From positions 54,691,522-54,755,521 of the forward strand of contig NC_133123.1 in NCBI RefSeq assembly GCF_033568475.1: 64,000 bases of DNA, written 5' to 3'. This DNA is from Henckelia pumila. Taxonomy: Eukaryota > Streptophyta > Magnoliopsida > Lamiales > Gesneriaceae. Every line of letters begins with the position of its first letter. The stretch's first letter is position 1. A program made the translations under genes and the position numbers. The notes beneath the pieces are model-generated. The model was not told the DNA's origin. It made no database searches and was given only the letters and a program-made list of their open reading frames with translations. Shown here piece by piece: positions 11,124 to 22,285 of this stretch.

Positions 11124-11893
11124 TGTAACGCCCGATTTTATCTTAATTAACTTTATTTGAGATAATCGGAGATTCCAGTGTTCAAGAGCCGACTTACTTT
11201 TGATCGAGGTCCTTTTTGCAAATTTCGGAATTTTCAGGGACTAAAATGCAAATTTGGGATTTGTTAGATATTTAAGCATGAGATTGACTTTTATTCACTC
11301 ATTCCCTTCCCCTCCAAGTCGTCTCCCTCCATTGAAGCGATTCCCAAGTTCTTCAAGCTTTTAGATTTCTCCCCCGAGCTCGATCCGTCCGTTGGAAATT
11401 ATTTCTGAGGGTAGATTAGCGATCACGGCTGAGAGAGATTCGTTATATCGTAAGTATTTCTTCGATCAGATTCGTTCTATTTTTCGGATGTTGTTAGAAT
11501 CGATTGAATTTGGAGTATGTTGATCTTGGCAGAGTTCTGATCATTTATTCTCTGTCGGTTTTGAAATAGAGCGTCGTTCGGATTTGTTATTAATTTTTAG
11601 GCTTTAATTCGAAAATGGGATTTTTGGATTTGTTGGAATTGGATTGGATTGGATGAATTATTGTTGTTATGGGTTGTTGGGATTGATATTTAGATGTTTG
11701 CATTTTTGGTTAGGTGAATTTCTAGCCGTTATGCCGCCGGTTTGAATTTTAAGAATTTTGGATGTTTTGTTGAGTTTTGGGATTATTTTGGTTTGGATGG
11801 ATTGTTATTGGACTATATTTGTATCCGTACAGATTGATTGAAGATAGCAGAGTTCAGAATTGACAGCTTTCGAATCGTTGAAGAGTTGATCGA
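11124..11893 (+). repeat. E2 5' LTR, first part
   Basis: It matches 22286-23056 of the E2 3' LTR and stops at the E3 insertion after atcga (11889-11893). The LTR continues at 18867. Confidence 0.92.
11889..11893. repeat. E3 left target-site duplication (atcga)
   Basis: atcga is matched at 18862-18866. The E2 3' LTR shows the undisrupted site (gttgatcgaggtttgg near 23048). Confidence 0.92.
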
Positions 11894-13293
11894 TGTAGCG
11901 ACCCGACCCGGATCCACTACCTAATCAGAGTTAAGAGCATAATTGAGCATGCATTAAATCAAATTGCTGCGAAAGAATAAATAGAAGTAGACCGGCAGAA
12001 TACAACCGGCTAATCAAACTCGATTTATACAACCCAATTGAATTACTTTAAATAAAACCTACAGCTAATCCTGCTGTCTTCAAGGTCACTGGCTACTCCA
12101 GGCTCCTGGTGCTCAATCCTGCACCTATACCTGCCCCATCGAATAGGGTATCCAGATACACAGAAAATACTGGACGTGAGCTCTAAGCTCAATACAAAAG
12201 CATGGATAAACATACAAATATGATGCATGCAAATGACCGGGTATCCATATCTGGGATAACTGTATACAAACTGCTCAAACTGGTGCCTAGGATATAAGCT
12301 CGTCACATCGGGGTAGCTAACCACTGTGTGCGACCACTCATTCCCGAATCCCGGACGCGGACCGCGGAGTCATCGAGGTATCAGTACCTAAGGGTACTCG
12401 ATATCAAACGTCCTAACAGGGCTGAGCAACCCTAACTGTCTCATCTCGAAAGATATACAGATGTACAGGCACAAGATGATATGCACATGCCGCATAACAA
12501 TAATAACATGCAAACACATAAATGCAACATATAAGCATGCATATCCGCTGGCAATCTCAGTCAGTACTTACGTACCTTTCTAAGGCAGTCCTAGTAGTCC
12601 CACTCTAGGTTCCAAGCCTATCATCAAGTCTACAATGCAAACACCCATGCATCATTCAATAAGCGCTAAAAGCCTTAACTAAGCTATTGCATACTCCTAA
12701 ATAATTTAAGGAGGCCATAGCTATACCTGCGTCCGTCGTCAGCCCACTGATGGCGACTATCCCGCAACTAGGGCACTCCCCTGCTGCGAATCCACAGCCT
12801 CGAACGCGACTCTACAACAAGAGCGCTGCTCTGCTACTATGTCAGACACTGTCTGACTATACTAAAATATGTTCCCTACTCCAACTCTAAAATAAGAGTA
12901 CCCAAAGCCCTAAAATAGAGCCACAAGGGCGAAGGAGAGAATTCGGAATTGGCAAAAATGAATTCCTCGGACCTTATATTTATAGGCATCGATCGGAACC
13001 TCCGATCCTCGATCGGAACTTCCGATCCTTGATCGGAACGTCCGATCCTGCCATCGGAGCTTCCGAACATCTTTATCTGCCACATGTCAAAATCTTACTG
13101 GTTAACTTCGGATAGGGCGATCGGAGCTTTCGATCCCGATCGGAGTTTCCGATCCTGCCACACGTCATGCATGATGTAATATCGATCGGAGCTTCCGATC
13201 TCACCTTCGGGGCTTCCGATCCTTCAGATACCAAATTGGTTTAATTAACATAATTAATCTCTTAATTACCAATTTCGGTTACGAGGTACTACA
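11894..13293 (-). repeat. E3 3' LTR (left)
   Basis: It is paired with 17402-18861 at high identity and is about 60 bp shorter, part of the difference lying in the palindrome array. On the minus strand it has an array of CGGAnnnTCCGA motifs (13224-12988), a TATA-like tataaata (12984-12977) and the conserved block near 12752-12664. Confidence 0.9.
12988..13224 (-). promoter_or_regulatory. E3 3' LTR: array of imperfect palindromes upstream of TATA
   Basis: Repeated 12-14-bp units such as cggaacctccga, cggaacttccga, cggaacgtccga and cggagcttccga, often flanked by GATC. They lie just upstream, in element orientation, of a tataaata box at 12977-12984. A tgacgt-type motif also occurs. This is a likely U3 enhancer. 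I do not know which factor would bind it. Confidence 0.6.
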
Positions 13294-13310
13294 TTCTCCC
13301 CCACTTAAGA
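13294..13310 (-). other. E3 polypurine tract
   Basis: On the minus strand this reads aagtgggggagaa next to the LTR start TGTAGTACC. It is preceded by the cgaggacgaaatatct block seen in all the chromovirus copies here. Confidence 0.85.
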
Positions 13311-13416
13311 TATTTCGTCCTCGAAAATAGATCTTAAGTACCGAATGCAATACAAGATACAGAAACATTCCTTATTCAAATCAAACGTTACAACCGAATA
13401 CAACTCAAAACTGAAA

Positions 13417-14229
13417 TCAAAACAACTCAGGATGGTCTTCACACATCCTTTCTTCAAGCTCCCAAGTAGCTTCCTCAGTGCCTTGGCACTGCCACTGAAC
13501 TAAAACCAAAGGAATGACTTTGTTCCGTAAAACCTTATCCTTATAATCAAGGATACGAATAGGTTTCTCAGCATAGGTCAAATCCTTGCTCACTTGAACC
13601 TCAGACCGCTGCAAAATATGAGACTCATCCGCCACATACCATCGCAACAGTGATACATGGAACACGTCGTGAATACTGGAAAGATGCGGTGGCAAAGCTA
13701 GTCGATAAGCGAAATCGCCAATGTTCTCCAAGATCTCAAACGGACCGATAAACCTGGAAGACAACTTGCCTTTAAGACTAAATCTGAGAATCTTACGAAA
13801 AAGTGACATTCTCAGAAATACTGTCTCCCCCACTTTTTTCTAGAAGAATGGAGTATGAAAAGTCGCCCGTACAATGCCTCAATAGGTGTCCTCCCAATGC
13901 TATGATGGTACCTATTGTTGTACACGAACTTAATCAATGACAACTGATCTGGCTAAACTGAACCAAAAATCCATAGTACACGCCCAAAACATGTCCTCCA
14001 AGGTATGGATAGCGCTCTCCATCTGACCATCTATCTCTGGATGATATTCAGTATTTAAACTGAAAGTAGTGCTCGTAGCACGCTGGACACTCCCCCAGAA
14101 TATGGAAGTAAACCTGGGTCTCGATCGCTGACAATGCCCACTGGCATCCATGAAGTAGAGCGATCTTTTGGATGTATAACCGAGCCTTACGATCAATAGA
14201 GTTCTCTCGACTGCTCTTCGAATACCCAC
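13417..14229 (-). pseudogene. E3 integrase and chromodomain remains
   Basis: On the minus strand the integrase C-terminal block (GPFEILENIGDFAYRLALPP, then DVFHVSLLR) and a chromodomain-like tail (VLVQWQCQGTEEATWELE...DHPELF) lie at 13417-13833. Scraps of the integrase core lie at 13930-14229. Chromodomains of this kind are known in plant Tekay/Del chromoviruses and are thought to steer integration to marked heterochromatin. The relic is closely related to the same region of E4, E5 and E6. Broken several times. Confidence 0.85.
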
Positions 14230-17200
14230 TGTTCCTACGAACCTTAGCAGTGATAGTTTCTCGTCAAGTATACCACTTGATACCGACTATCCCTCTTGCT
14301 AGAATCAGTTCGTACTAACGAGAAGACCAGATACAACCAACCTGTATCTCCACTGGTCTAACACTGACATCAAATCCCAGAGGTGACCGCAAGTGTTAGC
14401 CAATCGATTCACACTTGACGTCCTGCCACAGATAACAACAAATCCCGAAAGTTCCTAGCATCGACAGACTTACATACCGTACTTATTTTCTTTGATGCTG
14501 ACTAATATTCTCAAAGAATGTCACCGCTATAATGCTGAACACATAGATGGGACCGCAACATCTACTACATTAGTATTCTAGATTAGAGATCACCACTATC
14601 TCATCACTCGAGATATCAATTGAATTCGCAAAACTGGTTATCCAATCATAGATAACAATCCCAAGTCACACTTGACTTGTTACCAAGATGAACAAAACTA
14701 GTTCACCTCAACCCTTCGTGCAATCCATGACACATGCGGTAAACCAACGAATTTACCCGATAGATCTCGGTCGATCCCAACACCTCAATGGCATAGCACA
14801 TCAGAACGTACTGGGAAATCACCGACAACAATCTCACTAGACTCTGAACACAGTCTCAGCTGTCGTATTATCCCACGAACAAACAACTGATATCGGCCTG
14901 CTAATGCTCATTGAATTCCGCAACACTCGTCGAATCACAATTTAACGAAAATCCTCCGAGAAAACTGCTGGAAATGCCTAAACAAGTATTCGGCTAACAG
15001 TTCCCAAAACTGTAATCCAATAGCATGGAACAATTCTATTTCCAAAACTGGTTCAACCATTGCTAATACCAAGCAATGTTCAGATCAATTATGTCTTCTT
15101 TTACCACTGATAACTTTACCCGAGTTATCGAACTAGCCATGACTTACCAAAGTCAAAACATGCAATCACCTCCCGTGATCTATCGAACTTGAAAGTCCAA
15201 ACGACTGCACTCCGAAAATCTCAACCAATCGACCTCGTCGATAAGTTGTGACTATCACACAACTCGTCAGTACTAACCAAATTATGGCAACCATCCGCCA
15301 GGTCTTGGTCATTTGAAATCTCACATGGCTCGATCAATAATCATGATCTTACGGCCTTACGTCCGCATATCCCAAATATTTGGAATAAAAAGAATCACAG
15401 CTGATTCAACTCACCTATCTCTGACAAAGTCAGACAATAGCTATTAGTAGTCACCAGTACCAATCTCGTATTGATACTGACTCACTACCAACTGTCGCTA
15501 AACTTGCTCCTGATAACTATATCTCTTTCTAAGACTGCAAAAAATCGAGACTGAGGTTACTTGCCGCGGTGTCCCACCTGAAATCACCACCAAGTGTACA
15601 CTGGCATAAATCACGCTATCCTCACGCCTCAAATAGTCATGTACAATCCTTAGCATCGGATATAATCTATCACTGAAGGAAACCATTAATGCTGAAAACT
15701 ACTCATCCCCGAGTCAATGTTTCAGGAATTTCACAAATTAAAACTCCTGGATAGCCCCTATCACAAGAGCATCCAAACCCCGACTAGATCCACTAGTCTA
15801 GCAGTATCCAATAGACTAAAACTATCTGTTCAGAGTACGTACTCGTCAAGGAAAATCCCTCCAAGACTGGTCCTTGTGACAAAGTTGCAACCCAATATCT
15901 CTGACGACAGTCAGACGATATCTAAACCGCTGACACCTAACCAGGCATCCAATCAAATGTCATACCCCGTCGTGACTGTTACCAAAACTCTAGGCTAAGT
16001 AGCCTTCCCACCGCCAAATCCTGAAGCACGAAGGCTTCCAGGCATTCTCCGAAGTACGAAAGACTCCTAGAGTAACACTGGCATAGGGTCGCGCTCCATC
16101 ATGTCTAGTCATGGTCATAGTCCACAACTCTCGGCATATACCTAACTTGGTATCCCGATGAAATCCCATCATCACGAAGTCTCAACCTATGCAGGTCAAT
16201 CAGACTACCGTCCTAAGGAAACAACTTAGAACAAAAACTCAATATTCCAAACAAGATCGATATTTCCATGCTCCCAGATGAATTACCTCATCAATGGCAC
16301 TAACTCAGTCAAACGACTAATTAGGTCAGCCCTAGGAAGACACCTAGACTAACCCATGTCAATCTGTTACCGTTGACTTACTCAAAATCCATGAGCTATC
16401 CTAGTCAACTAATTCCAAGCCAAACTTAGTAAAATTACTTGTAATCAAACACGAATCTTTGAACATGTTTCATTACTTCAAGTTATGTACAATTTCCTTT
16501 ATTACAATCCCATGTAATACATACAGTATTTCAAAATACAACAAAATGTACATCCAATAACTTGAACTGATACAACCAATTTCTGATGATTCATTACAAA
16601 TGAAATACTGTTTACAAATACATCAATACAGTATTTAAAATCGTCGAACTTGTCTTCACTTCTTGAGCATGAAGCTTCCAATCGACACACGCATCGATAC
16701 AAGCATACTTCCGTCCATGTCTCTCTACATGTCCTCCAGCGAAGAACTCCGGAGAAATGGCACGTGATAGCTAACCAGCTATGCTCTGCGTCAGTGCATG
16801 TCAGTCGACTTCTTCTGCTCACGATCTACCATCAGCGTTCTTCTTGTATCTAAATCATGCTTTTGAACATGAAGTATTCCGTATGCCTACCAAAAGCATC
16901 GATGCAAGCATACCGGCAAAACCATGTTCTGCACGAGGTTAAAGACCTCACTCTCGAAACCTATCATGTTTTAGGCACTCAAGGCATTCCCTGATAAAGG
17001 TCTATCTGACAATCTCTCCAGCTACGAGTGGAGAATCTTCAAGAACTGGAACCACATGGATTACTAAACACCATTCGTTCCAAAAAGCCCTCAGAGGTAT
17101 CTGACGAGATATAAACAATCTTCTCTTCCAGTCTTCCCTGGCTGGAATCCATATGTTCTTCGATCAACATCCCAATGCATCGAATGATGAATCGTCCACA

Positions 17201-17385
17201 GCAGTCAGTCTATCTATCGATATGCTACTACTGGAGTTCTCATCACTGTTGCATTCCTTATAGTAAAAACTTCTGCCGCAAACCTTGGCAATGAAGAACC
17301 AAATCTTCTTTCGCTAGCCTCAATCAATCCTACAAGGATAATCAAGAAGTCTTATTATCAATTTCCTAAGTCCCTTGCATGCAGT
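14230..17385 (-). other. E3 interior without recognisable genes
   Basis: More than 3 kb between the integrase relic and the primer-binding site. I see only short open frames (up to about 106 codons on either strand) with no family motif, and no zinc knuckle, protease or RT motif. It is either very decayed gag-pol or replaced sequence of a non-autonomous derivative. Confidence 0.6.
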
Positions 17386-17397
17386 GCTCTGATACCA
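17386..17397 (-). other. E3 primer-binding site
   Basis: On the minus strand this reads TGGTATCAGAGC, complementary to the 3' end of plant initiator tRNA-Met. It lies four bases inside the right (5') LTR. Confidence 0.92.
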
Positions 17398-17401
17398 TAA
17401 A

Positions 17402-18861
17402 TGTAGCGACCCGACCCGGATCCACTACCTAATCAGAGTTAAGAGCATAACTGAGCATGCATTAAATCAAATTGCTGCGGAAGACTAAATACAAGTAGAC
17501 CGGCAGAATACAACCGGCTAATCAAACTCGATTTATACAACCCAATAGAATTACTTTAAATAAAACCTACGGCTAATCCTGCTGTCTTCAAGGTCACTAG
17601 ATACTCCAGGCTCCTGGTGCTCAATCCTGCACCTATACCTGCCCCATCGAATAGGGTATCCAGATACACAGAAAATACTGGACGTGAGCTCTAAGCTCAA
17701 TACGAAAGCACGGATAAACATATAAATATGATGCATGCAAATGACCGGGTATCCATATCTGGGATAACTGTATACAAACTGCTCAAACTGGCGCCTGGGA
17801 TATAAGCTCGTCACATCGGGGTAGCTAACCACAGTGTGCGACCACTCATTCCTGAATCCCGGACGCAGACCGCGGAGTCCTCGAGGTATCAGTACCTAAG
17901 GGTACTCGATATCAAACGTCCTAACAGGGCTGAGCAACCCTAACTGGCTCATCTCGAAAGATATACAGATGTACAGGAACAAGATGATATGCACATGCCG
18001 CATAACAATAATAACATGCAAACACATTAATGCAACATATAAGCATGCATATCCGCTGGCAATCTCAGTCAGTACTTACGTACCTTTCTAAGGCAGTCCT
18101 AGTAGTCCCACTCTAGGTTCCAAGCCTATCATCAAGTCTACAATGCAAACACCCATGCATCATTCAATAAGCGCTAAAAGCCTTAACTAAGCTATTGCAT
18201 ACTCCTAAATAATTTAAGGAGACCATAGCTATACCTGCGTCCATCGTCAGCCCACTGATAGCGACTATCCCGCAACTAGGGCACTCCCCTGCTACGAATC
18301 CACAGCCTCGAACACGGCTCTACAACACGAGCGCTGCTCCGCTACTATGTTAGACACTATCTGACTATACTAAAATATGTTCCCTACTCCAACTCTAAAA
18401 TAAGAGTACCCAAAGCCCTAAAATAGAGCCACGAGGGCGAAGGAGAGAATTCGGAATTGGCAAGAAATGAATGCCTTGGAAATTATATTTATAGGCATCG
18501 ATCGGAACCTCCGATCCTCTATCGGAACCTCCGATCCTCGATCGGATCTTCCGATCCTTGATCGGAACGTCCGATCCTGCCATCGAAGCTTCCGAACATC
18601 CTTATCTGCCACATGTCAAAATCTTACTAGTTGACTTTGGATAGGGCGATTGGAGCTTTCGATCCCGATCGGAGTTTTCGATCCTGCCACACATCATGCA
18701 TGACGTAATATCGATCGGAGCTTCCGATCCTGCATCGAAGCTTCCGATCCTGATCGGAGCTTCCGATCTCACCTTCGGGGCTTCCGATCCTTCAGATACC
18801 AAATTGGTTTAATTAACATAATTAATCTCTTAATTACCAATTTCGGTTACGGGGTACTACA
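17402..18861 (-). repeat. E3 5' LTR (right)
   Basis: 1460 bp, the partner of the left LTR. The palindrome array lies at 18499-18790 and the TATA-like box near 18484-18494 on the minus strand. The element end tactaca at 18861 is followed by target duplication atcga (18862-18866). Confidence 0.9.
18499..18790 (-). promoter_or_regulatory. E3 5' LTR: array of imperfect palindromes upstream of TATA
   Basis: The same type of array as in the other E3 LTR, with extra copies (for example cggagcttccga units near 18716-18760). Copy number therefore differs between the two LTRs of one element. Confidence 0.6.
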
Positions 18862-18866
18862 ATCGA

Positions 18867-20100
18867 TGTTTGGTATCGAGTTGATCTCATCCTCGGAAGT
18901 TGACTTGAATTATATTCATTGTTGAACTTTGTTTGGAATGGAATTCTTGTATTGTTGTTATTTCCAGGTTTGGAGAATCGACGTTTGAAAGAGGTATAAG
19001 ATGACTTAGATTAAAATGGAACGTGTGACTCGAATCCGACTTGATTCGAATGTTCCGAAGAATCACATACTTGCATGTTATTTGCTTTTGATTTAATATA
19101 GTTGATTGAGTTATGTTTGCATTGCATTCATCTTGAGCCAGAATCCTTGATTTGAGCAGCGGGCAGGACGGCCCTTTTGATGATAGACGTTTTGGGGATT
19201 ATATTGTGAGTGGCCTGGGTGTAGCCATTTCACCTAGTGCTAGCATACTCCTTATAGTTGCACCAAAGTCTAGAGGATGGAGATACGTAGCACCACCTCG
19301 ATCGGGAGAGTCGGTGAGTTGTTTACGTGATCTCGTCCTCGGGATCCCAAAGCAAAAGCAGCAACTCTTTTGATTATCCGACTTGATAATCCCAGATTTA
19401 AAGACATGCATTTCATTTTGAATTCTCTTGGAATTGCATGGTTGATATGTGAATAGCTGGAAGTTGATGTATTTCGTTTTGAGATACTTATTTGATATTG
19501 CATGGTTGTCTCTTTTACTGGGAATATTATTCTCACCGGATTATCCGGCTGTTGTCTTTGTTTGTATGTGTACTTGGCAACAGGTGGGGCAGGACCGAGT
19601 CAGAGATCGCATGGATAGATGGTCGAGTTGATAGAGTGAGGCCTTGTTGTTTTAGAAGTCGAATATGTAATCGAACTTAGATCATATTCGAACTTGTATT
19701 GTATTGCATTGAATAAGCTAGATTGAAGCATGTTCTATTAGTTTGAGATTGTATAACTTTAGAACTACTCTGTATTGGATTATGCATGGGTATTAACGTT
19801 TTGAGTTGCGTTGTAATGCATGATTTCGTTTTGAAAGTGTTGGAGTCGAGCCTCCTTGTTTTCTGTTGTTTCCTTGTTCTGCAGCAGGGGGCGCCCGGGC
19901 TGCAGTTTTTAGTAGCCCGGGCGCACACCCCTTCGAGCCAAACAATAGGTTGCTGTTTTTGGAGGCGCCCGGGCTGCAGTTTTTAGCCGCCCGGGCGCAC
20001 CCCCTTTTAAAAAAAAAATATTTCTTTCTTTTAGTCTTGGATCTTGTTTGCTTAATTTTTGTCTAATCCGAGATTAGTTGTTTAGAACCGAGGTCTCACA
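18867..20100 (+). repeat. E2 5' LTR, second part
   Basis: It resumes after the E3 target duplication and ends ...gaggtctcaca at 20100. It contains the conserved core shared with the E1 LTR (about 19505-19585) and, near its end, a GC-rich double hairpin (19881-20005) followed by an A-run. Confidence 0.92.
19881..20005 (+). repeat. GC-rich hairpin pair in the E2 5' LTR
   Basis: There are two inverted repeats. The stem gcgcccgggct pairs with agcccgggcgc at 19891-19924 (11 bp, loop about 12 nt). The stem gcgcccggg pairs with cccgggcgc at 19965-19998. Both loops contain gcagtttttag. The block is followed at once by an A-run. The 3' LTR has the counterpart at 24066-24190. Confidence 0.75.
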
Positions 20101-20104
20101 TAAG

Positions 20105-20116
20105 TGGTATCAGAGC
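20105..20116 (+). other. E2 primer-binding site
   Basis: TGGTATCAGAGC, complementary to initiator tRNA-Met, lies four bases after the 5' LTR end (20100). Confidence 0.92.
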
Positions 20117-22272
20117 GATAAGATTCTTGGACTGAACTAGAGTGAGCGGGTAGATTGAGTCCGCTTGAATTGGTTTCTTGCATGTGTTTGAGTTATTTAA
20201 TTGATTTATTAAATACAATGCGAGCATGCTTTATTGTTGGAGAATTATTTGGATTACATAATTTTGTGATTTAAATTGTTAAGCATGACTTATTTGAGAT
20301 ATGAACTGTATTTCATTCGGATCCGAATTCCTATTGCTTGAGCAAGCAGAATAGAGGTTTTTGGACACCAAATGGTGGAAAATCGAGGTAATTGTGTCCT
20401 AACTCGTTTGAGTATGAGATATTTGTTCTGGATGTATATTGAACAGGAATAGAACGGCACTAATTGAAGAATTATTGATGAGATTTCAGTCGTTTTAATC
20501 ACCGACTCTGAAAAGTAATGAGAATACCGCGAGATGTGAAAGCTGGTTAGTAGAGATCGATCAGACATGGGATTATTTGGACTACAATTATGACTGATGG
20601 ATTTTGGGTGAGTTCCCTTATTTTGAGGAATCTAGATGATGAATTCCCTTCTTGTTGAGCTTTTGGGTTCTTTAGTCTCAACTCTGGATTTTGATTGGGA
20701 ATAAGATTGAACTAGGCCGTATAATACTTAGGCTTTCGAATTTGGATTTTATTATCCGTTGAATTGTTCCTCTGGTAAGAATTTTTGATTCAAGGATTTC
20801 TTTGATATTATTCTTTAGATGAACCGTTTATTACAGAATTGTACTGATCTTTCCGAGCTTTTGAGCAACGTGAAGTAGCTTTTTGTACCGATCAATTGTA
20901 TGTTATTCGTCGATGTCTGAATTCTGTTTGAATCGAATTGTCTTCCTCGATTTTTATGGTCTAGATCGACGTCCTTATCTGAGATTGGAAGATTTAAGAA
21001 TTTTATCCCTGATTCTTCGAGGAATTCTTATCGTTGGTGAAGCTGATTACTTCGCAGAGTATGTTCTTTTGTTTGGACTTCATCTTATGATACCAGTTCT
21101 TATTGATTGCAGAAGAGATTGATCAGCGCTTTAGGGCTTCTTAATCCTTTCTGTTACTGATGATCTTTCAGTACTTGGTTTTCTTCTTATCGAGATTTTG
21201 GATGTATTCTTATTCAGAGGAATTCCGCTCTATTCTAGCCATCGAGACAGCTGAATACGCTCGAGACTCAATGTCTGAATCTGGACTTTGAGCTCGCATC
21301 GATTTTATTGATTATAAGATCTGTTATCTATTGTCTTATGAGGAAATTTTCGTGATATGTTCTAATCTTAGGAGTTGGAGTATTTGTTTTCGCAGACGGA
21401 ACTGATTTGGAGACAGAGAAGAGGATTAGATAATTTGAGATTCTGACTGCAAATCTTTTTCGAGGAATTATATGCAGCAGCTGATGCTCTGAGCCGAAAC
21501 ATCTGTTCTTATTTTATCTACTATTGGTATTTTCTTTGATGGATGATTGTTACACTTCTGATTAGAGTTTGAAACAGATAGGAGGCCTATCAGAAATTTT
21601 TCTTTTGAGCCAAATCAGAAAGGGATAGAGATTACGTTCGAGGAATACGTCGCAAGACTTCTGTGATTTGTTTGAGTGAGTTGCTATCCGTGTATGATTG
21701 ATGATTATTGTTCTGTTGTTGTATTCCCTACGGATTGGTTCTCATACATGATCAGATGATGGATATTCTGTCAGAATTTTGTCAGATTGTTTTGACTGCC
21801 GGATTGGTCATTTCAGACAGAGATTTTTGTTATACCTTTTCTTCTGGATTAGTCTCCGAAGAGGTTTTGTTATTCCAGTTCATCTGAGTTCAATTGATAT
21901 CCTCAGAACGATGGACAGCCAGAGCAGACGAGTTGAACTTTTGACGTTATGCCATGAGTTGAAGTGCTCGACTTAGCACTAGTGTGCAGGACTCCAGATT
22001 CTTGTGGAGACTTTGTAAAACGACAGCTTTTTGGTGAATTCTTGAATGCACTTTTCAAGAGTTGTACAAGAAGAGATGAAGATCCCTGTTGTTTGGAGGT
22101 GATTTTCTGTGTCACCTGTTTTGGAACCAGAGATGAATCGAATTGTGACTAAGCAGAGGAAGATTTTTCTGACGAGAATGAGTCGACTTTTGATTGATGG
22201 ACTTGAAGGAGTAAGTTGAGAGACACAGTTCGTGTTGGAATCGTGTTAATTTCGAGGACGAAATCTTTTCTT
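20117..22272 (+). pseudogene. E2 interior with integrase scrap, no usable genes
   Basis: About 2.2 kb of AT-rich sequence. The only family signature I can find is an integrase-like PQNDGQPEQT stretch near 21900-21930, matching the HPETDGQSERT block of intact chromoviruses. No gag, protease or RT motif is seen. Badly broken or internally deleted. Confidence 0.65.
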
Positions 22273-22285
22273 AGAGGGGGAGAAT
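22273..22285 (+). other. E2 polypurine tract
   Basis: agagggggagaat directly before the 3' LTR start TGTAACGCC at 22286. It is preceded by the cgaggacgaaatc block common to these chromoviruses. Confidence 0.85.

Larger units (their letters stand above)
11894..18861 (-). mobile_element. E3: Ty3/gypsy chromovirus (Tekay-like), innermost in nest 1
   Basis: On the minus strand it runs from TGTAGTACC (right end) to GGTCGCTACA (left end), with target duplication atcga. The LTRs are 1400 bp (left) and 1460 bp (right). The interior is about 4.1 kb (13294-17401). The minus orientation comes from the polypurine tract beside the left LTR, the primer-binding site beside the right LTR, and integrase/chromodomain relics on the minus strand. 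Only the 3' end of pol is recognisable; the rest has no frame. Badly broken. It is the youngest member of this nest by position. Confidence 0.92.

Noticed and set aside
15717-16853. Short frames in the E3 interior
   Set aside because: No family motif, overlapping frames on both strands and low coding character. Treated as decayed interior.
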